The notes below the pieces were generated by a model, which made no database searches, was not told the DNA's origin, and saw only the letters and a program-made list of their open reading frames with translations. From the NCBI RefSeq assembly GCF_020252395.1, contig NZ_JADCDB010000016.1:1-64000 (forward strand): a stretch of 64,000 nucleotides of DNA, given 5' to 3'. The stretch is from Aestuariivirga sp. (GTDB taxonomy: Bacteria > Pseudomonadota > Alphaproteobacteria > Rhizobiales > Aestuariivirgaceae). The translations under genes were made by a program, and so were the position numbers. Shown one piece after another: positions 32,312 through 40,848 of this stretch (within the stretch, counting starts at the first letter, position 1; each line of letters starts with the position of its first letter).

Positions 32312-32959
32312 TTACTTGGTGCCAAACATGCGGTCGCCCGCGTCGCCCAGTCCCGGCACGATATAGCCGTGGTCATTGAGGTGGCTGTCGACGGCGGCGG
32401 TGTAGATCGGCACGTCGGGGTGCTCCCCGGTCACCCGCTTCACGCCCTCGGGCGCTGCCAGCAGGCAGACGAGGCGCACGTCCTTTGCACCCGCCTCCTT
32501 CAGCTTGGCGATGGCATAGGCGGTGGAATTGCCGGTGGCCAGCATCGGATCCACCACGATCGCCGGGCGCTCGCCAATGTCGGAGGGGACCTTGAAGTAG
32601 TATTCGACGGGCTTCAGCGTGACCGGGTCGCGGTAAAGCCCGATATGGCCGATGCGCGCCGAGGGCAGCAGGTCCAGCATGCCCTCCAGGAGGCCGTTGC
32701 CGGCGCGCAGGATGGAGACGATGACCAGCTTCTTGCCCTTGAGGAAGGGCGCGTCCATCTCGGTCAGGGGGGTCTCGATTTTCTGGGTGGTCATCGGCAA
32801 GTCGCGCGTCACCTCATAGGCCAGGAGAAGGCTGATCTCGCGCAACAGCTGGCGGAACACCGCGGAGGGCGTGTTCTTGTCGCGCATCAGCGAGAGCTTG
32901 TGGAGCACGAGCGGGTGATCGACCACAACGAGTGTCTTGGGGTGCTCGGTTTCGGCCAT
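32312..32959 (-). CDS. upp: Uracil phosphoribosyltransferase
   Basis: A 215-residue salvage enzyme (EC 2.4.2.9) converting uracil and PRPP to UMP. The PRPP-binding loop [14 protein letters not shown] is near residue 135, [13 protein letters not shown] near 85, and the C-terminal [17 protein letters not shown] matches the family end exactly. An AGGAG sequence precedes the ATG at 32959. It appears to be a stand-alone gene; the usual neighbours uraA or pyrimidine genes are absent. Confidence 0.95.
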   Translation of the reverse strand: MAETEHPKTLVVVDHPLVLHKLSLMRDKNTPSAVFRQLLREISLLLAYEVTRDLPMTTQKIETPLTEMDAPFLKGKKLVIVSILRAGNGLLEGMLDLLPSARIGHIGLYRDPVTLKPVEYYFKVPSDIGERPAIVVDPMLATGNSTAYAIAKLKEAGAKDVRLVCLLAAPEGVKRVTGEHPDVPIYTAAVDSHLNDHGYIVPGLGDAGDRMFGTK

Positions 32960-33067
32960 GGCGCCTCTCCTGTCGAAATACCTTCCGGTTTTGGGCAAGT
33001 CAGGCCGGGTTTTCAAGCACGCCCGGAACTCATCCACGGTTTTGCGCTTTTGGACGAAGGTTGGGGG

Positions 33068-33114
33068 TTGCGCCGGAACCGGGGCTTGCCTATATCAGTA
33101 ACGTCTAGCGTTAC
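33068..33114 (+). promoter_or_regulatory. Promoter with palindromic operator before the VOC/old-yellow-enzyme genes
   Basis: TTGCGC (33068-33073) and TATATC (33091-33096) are spaced by 17 bp. Immediately downstream, covering the expected transcription start, is the inverted repeat GTAACG-TCTAG-CGTTAC (33098-33114). The layout fits a TetR-type repressor acting on the promoter of the following two genes. No regulator gene is adjacent. Confidence 0.55.
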
Positions 33115-33130
33115 AGAAAAGGAGACCTCC

Positions 33131-33646
33131 GTGTCCGTCCCACCTGCCACTGCCCCGATCCCGGCCGGCACGCGCATCGGCCATGTTCACCTCAAGGTGT
33201 CCGATCTTCAGCGCGCCCTCGATTTCTATTGCGGCGTGCTCGGTTTCGAGCTGCAACAGATGTACGGAAAACAGGCGGCCTTCGTTTCCGCCGGCGGCTA
33301 TCACCACCACATCGGCCTCAACACCTGGGAGAGTGCCGGCGGGCAGCCGCCGCCCCCGGGCGCCACGGGCCTCTATCACGTTGCCATCCTCTATCCCACC
33401 CGCGCCGACCTGGGCAACGCGCTGAAGCGTCTGGCCGCCAACAATGTGCAACTCGACGGCGCAGCAGACCATGGCGTGTCGGAAGCGCTATACCTTCATG
33501 ACCCTGACATGAACGGCGTGGAACTCTACTGGGACAAGCCGGAAGCCGAATGGCCGCGCAACGCCGACGGCAGCATCGCGATGACCACCCAGCGCCTCGA
33601 CCTCAACGGCCTCGTCAACACCAGGCATGAGATGGAAAGCGCATGA
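33131..33646 (+). CDS. VOC superfamily (glyoxalase/extradiol dioxygenase-like) protein
   Basis: A 171-residue two-module vicinal oxygen chelate protein. Metal ligands fit the pattern: His in GHVHLKVSDLQRALDFYCGV, His in YHVAILYPTRADL, and Glu in NGVELYWDKPE; YHHHIGLNTWES lies between the modules. It resembles the CatE-like group annotated as catechol 2,3-dioxygenases, though many are not ring-cleaving. GTG 33131 has a GGAG site 7 bases upstream; a longer open frame reaches back to 32300 only antisense to upp. It is followed by the ene-reductase gene, under the same likely promoter. Confidence 0.85.
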   Translation: MSVPPATAPIPAGTRIGHVHLKVSDLQRALDFYCGVLGFELQQMYGKQAAFVSAGGYHHHIGLNTWESAGGQPPPPGATGLYHVAILYPTRADLGNALKRLAANNVQLDGAADHGVSEALYLHDPDMNGVELYWDKPEAEWPRNADGSIAMTTQRLDLNGLVNTRHEMESA

Positions 33647-33777
33647 TCGCCCGCCCCCGGGCGGCAGTCTCCCGGCCTTCCGCAAGACCTGCTCGTCTCG
33701 CGCCACGAGCTGCCTGACAAGCGGCTTTCCAACCCATCCCAACCACGGCAACCACACTCGCTTCAGAAAGGCACTCA

Positions 33778-34851
33778 ATGTCCATCCTCTATTCGCCGGC
33801 CAGGCTCGGCCAGCTCACGCTGCAGAACCACCTTGTCATGGCGCCGATGACGCGCAACCGCGCCATGAACAATGTGCCCAACGAGTTGATGGCCGAATAT
33901 TACGGTCAGCGCGCCTCGGCGGGCCTCATCGTCACCGAGGGCACCTCGCCCTCGCCCAACGGGCTGGGCTATCCGCGCATCCCCGGCATCTTCAGCCCCG
34001 AGCAGGTCGAAGGCTGGCGCAAGGTCGCGACGGCCGCTCATGCCGGCGGCGCCAAGATTTTCGTACAGCTCATGCACACCGGCCGCATCGGGCATCCGCT
34101 TAACCTTCCCGCCGGCGCGCGCGTGCTCGGCCCCTCCGCCATTCAAGCCGCGGGCGAGATCTATACCGATGCCGAAGGCATGAAGCCCCACCCCACGCCC
34201 GAGCCGATGTCGGAGGCCGACATCAAGACTGCCATTGCCGAATTTGCCAATGCCGCGCGCAATGCCGTGGCCGCCGGCTGTGACGGTGTCGAGCTTCACG
34301 CCGCCAACGGCTACCTGCTCGAGCAGTTCATCCGCCCCACCTCGAACCAGCGCACCGACCGTTACGGCGGTTCGATCGAGAACCGGGCGCGCTTCGTGAT
34401 CGATGTCGCGCAAGCTGTGATCGCCGCCATTGGCGCGGACAAGGCCGGCATCCGCCTCTCGCCTTACGGCACCTTCAATGACATGCCCCACTATCCGGAG
34501 ATGGAGGCCGACTATGCCTATCTGGCGAAGAGGCTCAACGAGCTGGGCCTCGTCTATGTGCACCTGGTGGACCATTCGCCCATGGGCGCACCCCCGGTTC
34601 CGGCCACGATCAAGGAGACCGTCCGCAAGCTCTTCAAGCACACCCTGATCCTGTCGGGAGGCTATGACGCCGCGCGCGCCGAAAAGGACCTCGAAGAAAA
34701 GGCCTGCGACCTCGTCGCCGTGGGCCGCCCGTTCCTGGCCAATCCCGATCTCGTGGCAAGGTGGACGTCGGGAACGGCACTCAACGATATCGACTTCAGC
34801 ACCTTCTATACGCCTGGCCCCAAGGGCTACACGGATTATCCGCGGCTGTAA
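33778..34851 (+). CDS. Old yellow enzyme family ene-reductase (NemA-like)
   Basis: A 357-residue FMN-dependent NAD(P)H enzyme of the N-ethylmaleimide reductase type, reducing activated C=C bonds, quinones or nitro compounds. The FMN-binding start LVMAPMTRNRA, the substrate-binding ELHAANGYLLEQFIRP (His and Asn in place of the more common His-His pair), the TDRYGGSIENRARF loop and the C-terminal VAVGRPFLANPDL are classic. Together with the VOC gene 131 bp upstream and the palindromic operator at 33098 it looks like an electrophile-response unit. Confidence 0.93.
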   Translation: MSILYSPARLGQLTLQNHLVMAPMTRNRAMNNVPNELMAEYYGQRASAGLIVTEGTSPSPNGLGYPRIPGIFSPEQVEGWRKVATAAHAGGAKIFVQLMHTGRIGHPLNLPAGARVLGPSAIQAAGEIYTDAEGMKPHPTPEPMSEADIKTAIAEFANAARNAVAAGCDGVELHAANGYLLEQFIRPTSNQRTDRYGGSIENRARFVIDVAQAVIAAIGADKAGIRLSPYGTFNDMPHYPEMEADYAYLAKRLNELGLVYVHLVDHSPMGAPPVPATIKETVRKLFKHTLILSGGYDAARAEKDLEEKACDLVAVGRPFLANPDLVARWTSGTALNDIDFSTFYTPGPKGYTDYPRL

Positions 34852-34870
34852 TCGCCGTCACGCGGAAGTC

Positions 34871-34900
34871 GTCATCTTGGCCGGGCTTGTCCCGGCCATC
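34871..34900. repeat. Intergenic palindromic repeat
   Basis: TGGCCGGG (34878-34885) and CCCGGCCA (34891-34898) flank a CTTGT loop, in the setting GTCATC...ATCTTCG. This form (CGGGCTTGTCCCGG with flanking GTCAT) recurs in many alphaproteobacterial intergenic regions. It lies between the convergent ends of the ene-reductase and aminotransferase genes and may also act as a transcription end. Confidence 0.6.
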
Positions 34901-34963
34901 TTCGTTTGCGGCAACCAGAAAGAATGTGCCGGTCAAGCCAGCTCATGATGAGACGAGAGTCGA

Positions 34964-36067
34964 TCAGCCCGCCGCCGTCGCCAGCGCCCTCGGCAACTCA
35001 TCCGCGAGGATGCGCAAGTCTTCGTCCGTTCCCGCCGTCACGCGGATGCAGCGGTTCAGGGGCGCGACACCGGGCATGCGCACGAAGACTCCCGCTGCCA
35101 GCAGCGCATCGAGCACGCGCTTGGCGTAGCCGCCGTCGCGGCCGCAGTCGATGGCTACGAAATTGGTGGCCGACGGCAGCGGCGTGAGGCCGTGATTGCT
35201 GGCAATCTGGCCAATCTCATCGCGCGCCGCCGCAACCTTCGCCACCACACTCCGCAAGTGACTCTGATCGCCAAGCGCCGCGATCCCCGCCGCCTGGCCA
35301 AGTTTCGTCACGCCGAAATGGTTGCGGATCTTGTCGAAGGCGCGAATGAGGCCGGCATGGCCGATGCAATAGCCGAGCCGCAGGCCGGCGAGGCCATAGG
35401 CCTTGGAAAAGGTGCGGAAGCGAAGGAGCTTGCGGTTTGTCACATCGAGCGGCGGCAGTGTGCCATGCGGCGCGAATTCGCCATAGGCCTCGTCCAGCAT
35501 GAGCAGCGCGCCATCCGGGATGCGATCGATCATGCGCTGCACGGCGGCCGCGTCCCACCAGCTGCCCATCGGGTTGTCCGGGTTGGCGAAGTAGATGAGG
35601 CGGGCCTTTTCGCGCGCCGCGAGATCGAGCAGCGATGCCGGGTCCTCCCGGTCATTCACATAAGGCGTGGTGACGAGGCGTCCGCCGAAACCATGGACAT
35701 GGAAGTTGAAGGTGGGATAAGCGCCCTGCGATGTGGCAACCGTGACGCCGGGCTCGACGAAGAGCCGCACGGCATAGCCGAAGAGCCCGTCGATCCCTTC
35801 ACCCACCATCACGTTTTCGGGTGCGACGCCCAGATGCTGCGCAAGGGCCGCCTTGATGGCGTGGTTCTCCGGGTCGCAGTACTGCCAGCTCTCCCCTGCT
35901 GCGGCCGCGATGGCGGCTGCCACCTTCGGCGAGGGGCCGAAGACACTCTCGTTTGCGCCGATACGGGCGCGGAACCGCTTTCCGGAGCGGCGTTCGAGGG
36001 CTTCCGGCCCGACGAAGGGCACGGACGCGGGGAGCCCCTCGGCGAGGCTTGTGAAGGGGAATGGCAT
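34964..36067 (-). CDS. Class I/II aminotransferase, histidinol-phosphate aminotransferase-like
   Basis: A 367-residue PLP enzyme of the HisC family. The PLP Lys is in FRTFSKAYGLAGLRLGY; other fold markers are RIGANESVFGPSP near residue 35, FANPDNPMGSWW near 155 and LMLDEAYGEF near 195. C-terminal RVTAGTDEDLRIL carries the carboxylate-binding Arg. Many alphaproteobacteria have several HisC paralogues, some acting on phenylalanine, so histidine synthesis is not certain; no other his gene is nearby. Start ATG 36067 begins the alignment; the frame extends upstream to 36418 with low-complexity sequence antisense to the small secreted protein gene. Confidence 0.87.
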   Translation of the reverse strand: MPFPFTSLAEGLPASVPFVGPEALERRSGKRFRARIGANESVFGPSPKVAAAIAAAAGESWQYCDPENHAIKAALAQHLGVAPENVMVGEGIDGLFGYAVRLFVEPGVTVATSQGAYPTFNFHVHGFGGRLVTTPYVNDREDPASLLDLAAREKARLIYFANPDNPMGSWWDAAAVQRMIDRIPDGALLMLDEAYGEFAPHGTLPPLDVTNRKLLRFRTFSKAYGLAGLRLGYCIGHAGLIRAFDKIRNHFGVTKLGQAAGIAALGDQSHLRSVVAKVAAARDEIGQIASNHGLTPLPSATNFVAIDCGRDGGYAKRVLDALLAAGVFVRMPGVAPLNRCIRVTAGTDEDLRILADELPRALATAAG

Positions 36068-36170
36068 GGCCCCGTTGTTAGGAGGGCCGTGCTGAAGTGG
36101 CAAGCGCAACGACCGGCCCGCCAGCACCCAGGGCAGAACGCTGGCCCCTCTGCCGTGTCGTGGTCCTGCC

Positions 36171-36488
36171 TCAGCGCCGGGTGCTGCCGGGCTCGAAGCA
36201 GGAATAGGTGCCGGCATCGTAATCGATCCGCGGCGTCGCGCCGGAGGGGTATTTCGGGCCGCTGCAGTCCTTACGGGCCTGGTCGAACAGCTGCTGGCCG
36301 GATTGGTTCTGCGGGCGGCTATAGCTGACATTGCCGCGGCCGCCATCGGTGTGGCTGCCACCGCCGAAGCCGCCGCCGCCCCCGCCCCCAAGATTGCCGC
36401 CGCCACCCTCGCGCGCAAAGGCGGCTTCCATCGGCAGCGTTGCGAACAGGGCTGCGGCGAGGATTGCCGGAATCAGGTGTTTTTTCAT
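36171..36488 (-). CDS. Small secreted glycine-rich protein
   Basis: A 105-residue protein with a clean signal peptide (KKHLIPAILAAALFATLPME, cleaved near AFA-RE) and a glycine-rich stretch (GGGGNLGGGGGGGFGGGS) followed by a polar tail with a pair of cysteines (KDCSGPKYPSG, TYSCFEPG). The length and cysteines suggest a small periplasmic or surface protein with one disulfide. ATG 36488 has CAGGAG as ribosome binding site. I do not recognise a family. Confidence 0.7.
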   Translation of the reverse strand: MKKHLIPAILAAALFATLPMEAAFAREGGGGNLGGGGGGGFGGGSHTDGGRGNVSYSRPQNQSGQQLFDQARKDCSGPKYPSGATPRIDYDAGTYSCFEPGSTRR

Positions 36489-36696
36489 TGCGGGCTCCTG
36501 TCTTGAAATAAGCCCCATGCTAGCAGATTGTGGCCTACCGCATTCAGACTTAGCGTCGCAACCCCGATTTTCGAAGGTGTTGCAGGGATGTGTCACCCTG
36601 CCGCAAAGATGGCCCGGGGAGTGAGGATTGTCGCCAGACGCACTTTCTCTCCATGGCCGGTTGTGTATAGCTTCACGCTACTGGGGAGAATCTGGC

Positions 36697-37476
36697 ATGT
36701 TCCTGAAATCGCTGAAATCCATTGCCGCCGCCGCCCTGCTTGCCGTGGCGCTGTCAACCGGTGCCCGCGCGGCGGACCTGCCGCCGGGACCCGACACCGG
36801 CGACTGGAAATTCGTCGCCGCGCTTTATGGCTGGGGTGCGGGCCTCAATGGCGATGTGGGCGTTTTCGGCCTGCCGGCGCAGAACGTCGACCTTCCCTTC
36901 AGCGATGTGATCCAGAACCTCGACTTTGCGGCAATGGGCATGGCCGAGGCCCGCAAGGGCCGCTTCATGATGGGCATGGACGCGACCTACACCAATGTCA
37001 GCATGTCCGTGAACACGCCCAAAGGCATTTTGGCCAACAAGATCGACGTGACCAACACCAGCCTGATGCTCTCCGGTGTCGCGGGCTATGGCATCGTCGA
37101 CACCGGCATGGCCCGGCTCGATCTCATCGCCGGCGCGCGGCTGTGGTCGGTGAACAATGATTTCGACGCGAGGGGCGGCCAGCTCGGCGGCAGGTCGAAA
37201 AGCGATGGGGCCACCTGGGTCGACCCGCTGGTCGGCGCCAAACTGCGCGTCGATCTCTTGCCCAGGGTCTACATGACCAGCTGGGCGATGATCGGCGGCT
37301 TCGGCGTCGGCTCCGACCTGATGTGGGACTTGATGGGCGGCGCAGGCTATGACTTCACCGACAATTTCTCGCTGTTTGCCGGCTATCGCGCCGTGAGCGT
37401 CGACTACAGCAATGATGGCTTTGTGTATGATGTGGTTGAGCAGGGGCCTCTCGCGGCGCTGGTGGTCAAGTTCTGA
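36697..37476 (+). CDS. Outer-membrane beta-barrel-like protein
   Basis: A 259-residue protein with a signal peptide ending in ARA-AD (near residue 26). The mature part shows alternating hydrophobic/polar strands typical of an eight-stranded barrel (DWKFVAALYGWGAGLNGDV, RLDLIAGARLWSVNNDF, NFSLFAGYRAVSVDYSN) and ends in a C-terminal Phe (LAALVVKF), the usual BAM recognition residue. Similar alphaproteobacterial proteins are annotated as outer-membrane or hypothetical proteins; no function is known. GGGGAGAA precedes the ATG at 36697. The patatin gene starts within about 45 bp downstream. Confidence 0.78.
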   Translation: MFLKSLKSIAAAALLAVALSTGARAADLPPGPDTGDWKFVAALYGWGAGLNGDVGVFGLPAQNVDLPFSDVIQNLDFAAMGMAEARKGRFMMGMDATYTNVSMSVNTPKGILANKIDVTNTSLMLSGVAGYGIVDTGMARLDLIAGARLWSVNNDFDARGGQLGGRSKSDGATWVDPLVGAKLRVDLLPRVYMTSWAMIGGFGVGSDLMWDLMGGAGYDFTDNFSLFAGYRAVSVDYSNDGFVYDVVEQGPLAALVVKF

Positions 37477-37519
37477 GGCGGGAGCGCAATCGGGCAGCGG
37501 CGGATTTGATCGTGATGTC

Positions 37520-38683
37520 CTGAAACGGCTTCTCCTCGCCCTGATGGGCCTCGTGCTGGCGGCCTGCGCCGGCCCCACGGTCGAATCGCTGCGCAGCCCG
37601 GTGCCGGAGCCGCTGGCCGGGCGCTCCGCCGTTCCGGGCTACAGCCAGATCCGCTTCTGGGGCGACAATGGCGAGGGCCTGAGCCCTGCCATGGTGAATG
37701 AGGTTATCGCCCAGCAGAAAGCCGCCGGACTGCCGCCAAATGAGCGCAATTTCCTGGCGCTGTCGGGCGGCGGCAGCAATGGCGCCTTCGGGGCGGGGCT
37801 GCTTACCGGCTGGACCGAGGCCGGAACCCGGCCGGAGTTCACCATCGTCACCGGCATCTCGACGGGCTCGCTGACCGCACCTTTCGCCTATCTCGGGCCC
37901 CCCTATGACAAGCTGCTGACCGAGGCCTATACCCAGATCTCGGGGCGCGACGTGTTCCGCCGCAAGCCCGTGCTGAGCCTGCCCGGCGCCAGTGCGGCCG
38001 CCGACAACACGCCGCTCCGGCAATTGGTGGCGCGCTATGTAACCGACCGGATGGTGGCCGACATCGCGGTGCAGAACGGCCGCGGCCGCAAGTTGCTCAT
38101 CGGCACCACCAATCTCGATGCCGGGCGGCCCGTGGTGTGGGACATCGGCGCCATCGCGGCAAGTGGCGAGCCGGACCGCAAGCAGCTGATCCAGGACATT
38201 CTGGTCGCCTCCTCCTCTGTTCCCGGCCTGTTCCAGCCGGTCAAGATCAAGGTGGTGGCCGACGGCAAGACCTTCGACGAGATGCATGTCGATGGCGGCA
38301 CCACCAACCAGGCTTTCCTCTTCCCCTCCAGCTTCTCGGTGAAGGCCAAGGATGCGAAGCACGGCCGCAGCGGCATCGCGCGCACGCTCTATGTCGTCCG
38401 CAATGGCCGGGTGACGCCGGAGTATGCGATGGTGAAGCCGCGGCTCGCCTCGATCGTCGGCCGCGCCGTCAGCACGCTCATCACCTCGCAGGGCGTGGGC
38501 GATCTCTATCGTCTCTATGCCAACGCGATGCGCGACGGCATCGCCTTCCGCGCCATCTGGGTGCCTGACAGTTTCACCATGCAGGAGCCGGAACCCTTCG
38601 ACCCCGCCTTCATGCAGGCGCTCTACAAGACCGGTTTCGAAATGGGCCGCAGCGGCATTCCATGGGCTGCCCAACCGCCGTGA
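37520..38683 (+). CDS. Patatin-like phospholipase, probable lipoprotein
   Basis: A serine lipase of about 387 residues with the Ser-Asp dyad of patatins: GGGSNGAFGAG (oxyanion hole), GISTGS (nucleophile) and the DGG motif in HVDGGTTNQ. It begins with a lipoprotein signal (KRLLLALMGLVLAAC, lipobox LAAC), but no ATG, GTG or TTG is in frame where one is expected: the upstream starts (37412-37436) all lie inside the preceding gene, and the next ATG (37544) would cut the signal short. A CTG at 37520 would give an ideal signal peptide, so I place the start there with doubt. Role: lipid acyl hydrolysis in the envelope. Confidence 0.8.
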   Translation: MKRLLLALMGLVLAACAGPTVESLRSPVPEPLAGRSAVPGYSQIRFWGDNGEGLSPAMVNEVIAQQKAAGLPPNERNFLALSGGGSNGAFGAGLLTGWTEAGTRPEFTIVTGISTGSLTAPFAYLGPPYDKLLTEAYTQISGRDVFRRKPVLSLPGASAAADNTPLRQLVARYVTDRMVADIAVQNGRGRKLLIGTTNLDAGRPVVWDIGAIAASGEPDRKQLIQDILVASSSVPGLFQPVKIKVVADGKTFDEMHVDGGTTNQAFLFPSSFSVKAKDAKHGRSGIARTLYVVRNGRVTPEYAMVKPRLASIVGRAVSTLITSQGVGDLYRLYANAMRDGIAFRAIWVPDSFTMQEPEPFDPAFMQALYKTGFEMGRSGIPWAAQPP

Positions 38684-38928
38684 GGGTGGGTACCACCCGC
38701 TGTGGACGCTGCGCATCGCCGGCTGCACCGGCGCGATCGGCGATCCCGGCTATAACCAGAAACTACCGCTCGCTCGCGCCAAATCGTTGAAGGCGGCGCT
38801 GGTCAAGCCCGGCATTGCGCCCAGCGGAACCTGAAGCGGGCCGGCAGGCCCGCCGCCACGCGGCCGGCGGTACCCTCAGCGGCGTCCGCGTGCTATAGCG
38901 CGGCTGCACCGCAGAAGGATCGAGGGTG

Positions 38929-40071
38929 ATGCAAGAGCCGGACGATGCGCGGCCCGCGACGGCCGGCACCGCGTCGCTGATGGAAAAGTTCGCGCTTCTG
39001 CTGCTGTTCAGCTTGCTGCTGGCCGGCGTCTATCTGGTGCTCAAGCCCTTCATGCTGGGGCTCGCCTTTGGCGCCATCCTGGCCGTCGCGGCGTGGCCGC
39101 TGCGGACATGGCTGGTGGGCAAGGGGCTCCCGGGCGCTGTTGCCGCCGGGCTGATGCTCACCTTGCTGCTGGTCTTCGTGCTGGTGCCGGTGGCGCTGAT
39201 GGCGCCGGGCCTGGCGCTCGGCGTCAAGCAGCTTGCCGAGCAGGGCATGGACTGGATCAGCGCCGCGCCGCAGCTTCCTGGCTGGCTCACCGGCCTGCCG
39301 CTGGCCGGCGTCAAGATCGCCGAAACGTGGAATGGCCTGCTGGCCCAGACGCCGGAGACCAAGGCGATGCTGATGTCCTATATACAGCCTTTACGGCAAT
39401 TCCTCACCGAGGCGGCGCTCGGCCTTGCCGCGAGCATCCTGGACATTTCCGTGGCGCTGATCGTCGCCACCAGCTTCTGGGCGCGCGGCGACAGGATCGC
39501 CGCGGTGCTGCGCGACAGTCTGGCGCGGCTGGGCGGTCCGCAGCTCGCGGCACTGACCGGCGTTGCGGCGGGCGCCACCCGCGGCGTGTTCTACGGCATC
39601 GTGGGCACGGCGGCGGTCCAGGGCTTGCTGATGGCGGTGGGGCTGCTCATCGCCGGCGTTCCCGGCGCGGCGGCGCTTGGCTTCGTCACGCTGATCTTCG
39701 CCATCAGCCAGCTCGGCGCGGTGCTCATCAACGTGGTGTGGGCCGGAGCGGCGTGGTGGATTTATTCCACTTCCGGCATGGGCGCCGGCTTCTGGTTCGT
39801 GGTGGGCTGGGGATTGATGGTGACCGTCAGCGACAATCTGCTGAAGCCGCTGCTCATCGGCTCCAGCCTCAAGCTGCCCCTGATGCTGGTGATCCTCGGT
39901 GTGTTCGGGGGCTTTGTGTCCTTCGGCTTCCTCGGTCTGTTCATTGGTCCCACGCTGCTCGCCGTCGCCTTCGAACTGCTGGCCGCATGGCGGCAGAGCA
40001 AGGCCGCCCCGGTGGATCGGCAAGGCGGGACCGCCGGCCGGCCAGCACGGACCGGCGAACCGGCCGCGTGA
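38929..40071 (+). CDS. AI-2E family transporter (PerM/YdgG type)
   Basis: A 380-residue inner-membrane protein with about eight hydrophobic segments; the segment pattern, the central hydrophilic domain (residues about 90-155), and FVTLIFAISQLGAVLI and GFLGLFIGPTLLAVAFEL match the AI-2E exporter family. Members export autoinducer-2 or act as Na+/H+ antiporters, and which applies cannot be told. GTG (38926) and ATG (38929) are adjacent; a GGATCGAGG site favours the ATG. Its stop codon is part of a palindromic repeat at 40070. The 245-bp gap before it holds no gene that I can support. Confidence 0.87.
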   Translation: MQEPDDARPATAGTASLMEKFALLLLFSLLLAGVYLVLKPFMLGLAFGAILAVAAWPLRTWLVGKGLPGAVAAGLMLTLLLVFVLVPVALMAPGLALGVKQLAEQGMDWISAAPQLPGWLTGLPLAGVKIAETWNGLLAQTPETKAMLMSYIQPLRQFLTEAALGLAASILDISVALIVATSFWARGDRIAAVLRDSLARLGGPQLAALTGVAAGATRGVFYGIVGTAAVQGLLMAVGLLIAGVPGAAALGFVTLIFAISQLGAVLINVVWAGAAWWIYSTSGMGAGFWFVVGWGLMVTVSDNLLKPLLIGSSLKLPLMLVILGVFGGFVSFGFLGLFIGPTLLAVAFELLAAWRQSKAAPVDRQGGTAGRPARTGEPAA

Positions 40072-40118
40072 GCATGATCCGGAAAAGTGGAACCCACTTT
40101 TGCGGTAAGATCATGCTC
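40070..40118. repeat. Rhizobiales-type intergenic palindrome
   Basis: A nested inverted repeat: GAGCATGATC (40070-40079) with GATCATGCTC (40109-40118), and an inner AAAAGTGG (40083-40090) with CCACTTTT (40094-40101). The wording CATGATCCGGAAAAGTGG is one I associate with Hyphomicrobiales genomes, where it is found between genes many times. Here it begins within the stop codon of the AI-2E gene. Its AT-rich right flank leads into the UPF0149 gene 140 bp later. Confidence 0.75.
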
Positions 40119-40259
40119 AAGCTATTGATCTGGCGCATGTTCTTATCGATCAGGTGATTCCGCCCGAGCGGAATGCAGGCGGGCGGGGCATCTTGCGTAA
40201 GTCAATCTTAACCACGGTGCGCAATCCTTTCCCGACGACAGCCAAGACGGTTCAGCCCC

Positions 40260-40817
40260 ATGTCAGACCAACTTCTCGCGCAGCTTCTGTGGTTCGGGCG
40301 CTACATTGAATCGGGGAGGGCCCCGGCCTGGACCATGGGTCCGGCGGACCTCCACGGCTTCCTGACGGCGCTGGCCATGGCAGGTCCCTTGCCGGAGGGG
40401 CATTGGACGAGCTGGGTGTGGTCCGGCGACAGGCCAGAGTTCGACACCGAGGCGGAAGAACAGAACATCATGGATGAGCTCCTCGCCTTCGAGGAACAGG
40501 TGCGCCGCAGCCTCAACGGCTACCGTCCCCTCAGCGTCACGACCCTGCCGCATGCGGGCGGTGGATTTTATTTTGCCGCCGACTGGGCGGAAGGCTTCAT
40601 GCAGGCGATCGAGGTCAACCCGCAGCCGTGGCAAACGGCGCTCGATGAAGCGGAGAACTCCGTCGCGGTGGTGCTGGGCGCCTGCTACAGCAATCATGAC
40701 GAGGACACGACCGGCTATATCGGCCTCGAGGCGCTGGACGAGCTCAACTACCACATCCGCGTCCTCCATTCCGTCATGCGGCGCGCCGCTAGCCGCCAGG
40801 TCGTCCGCGCCGCCTGA
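40260..40817 (+). CDS. UPF0149 family protein (YecA/YgfB-like)
   Basis: A 185-residue cytoplasmic protein. It carries the family landmarks PADLHGFLTALAMAG and WAEGFMQAI, and an acidic helical body. Many YecA-type proteins end in a zinc-binding SEC-C motif; this one ends without it in an Arg-rich helix (VMRRAASRQVVRAA). The function of the family is not established; some members bind metal or ribosome/SecA partners. It stands 32 bp upstream of the BciA-like reductase gene on the same strand. Confidence 0.8.
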   Translation: MSDQLLAQLLWFGRYIESGRAPAWTMGPADLHGFLTALAMAGPLPEGHWTSWVWSGDRPEFDTEAEEQNIMDELLAFEEQVRRSLNGYRPLSVTTLPHAGGGFYFAADWAEGFMQAIEVNPQPWQTALDEAENSVAVVLGACYSNHDEDTTGYIGLEALDELNYHIRVLHSVMRRAASRQVVRAA

Positions 40818-40848
40818 GTGGGGCCTGAGCGGACCCCCTTATCGCGCC

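Noticed and set aside
32300-33130. N-terminal extension of the VOC gene
   Set aside because: It runs antisense through upp; the GTG at 33131 has a ribosome binding site and starts the fold.
34964-36418. A longer aminotransferase of 484 residues
   Set aside because: The extra 117 residues are low-complexity Ala/Ser/Pro sequence antisense to the small secreted protein gene; HisC homology starts at 36067.
38684-38928. A possible small gene between patatin and AI-2E transporter
   Set aside because: Candidate frames overlap patatin out of frame, have no ribosome binding site and no recognisable motifs.
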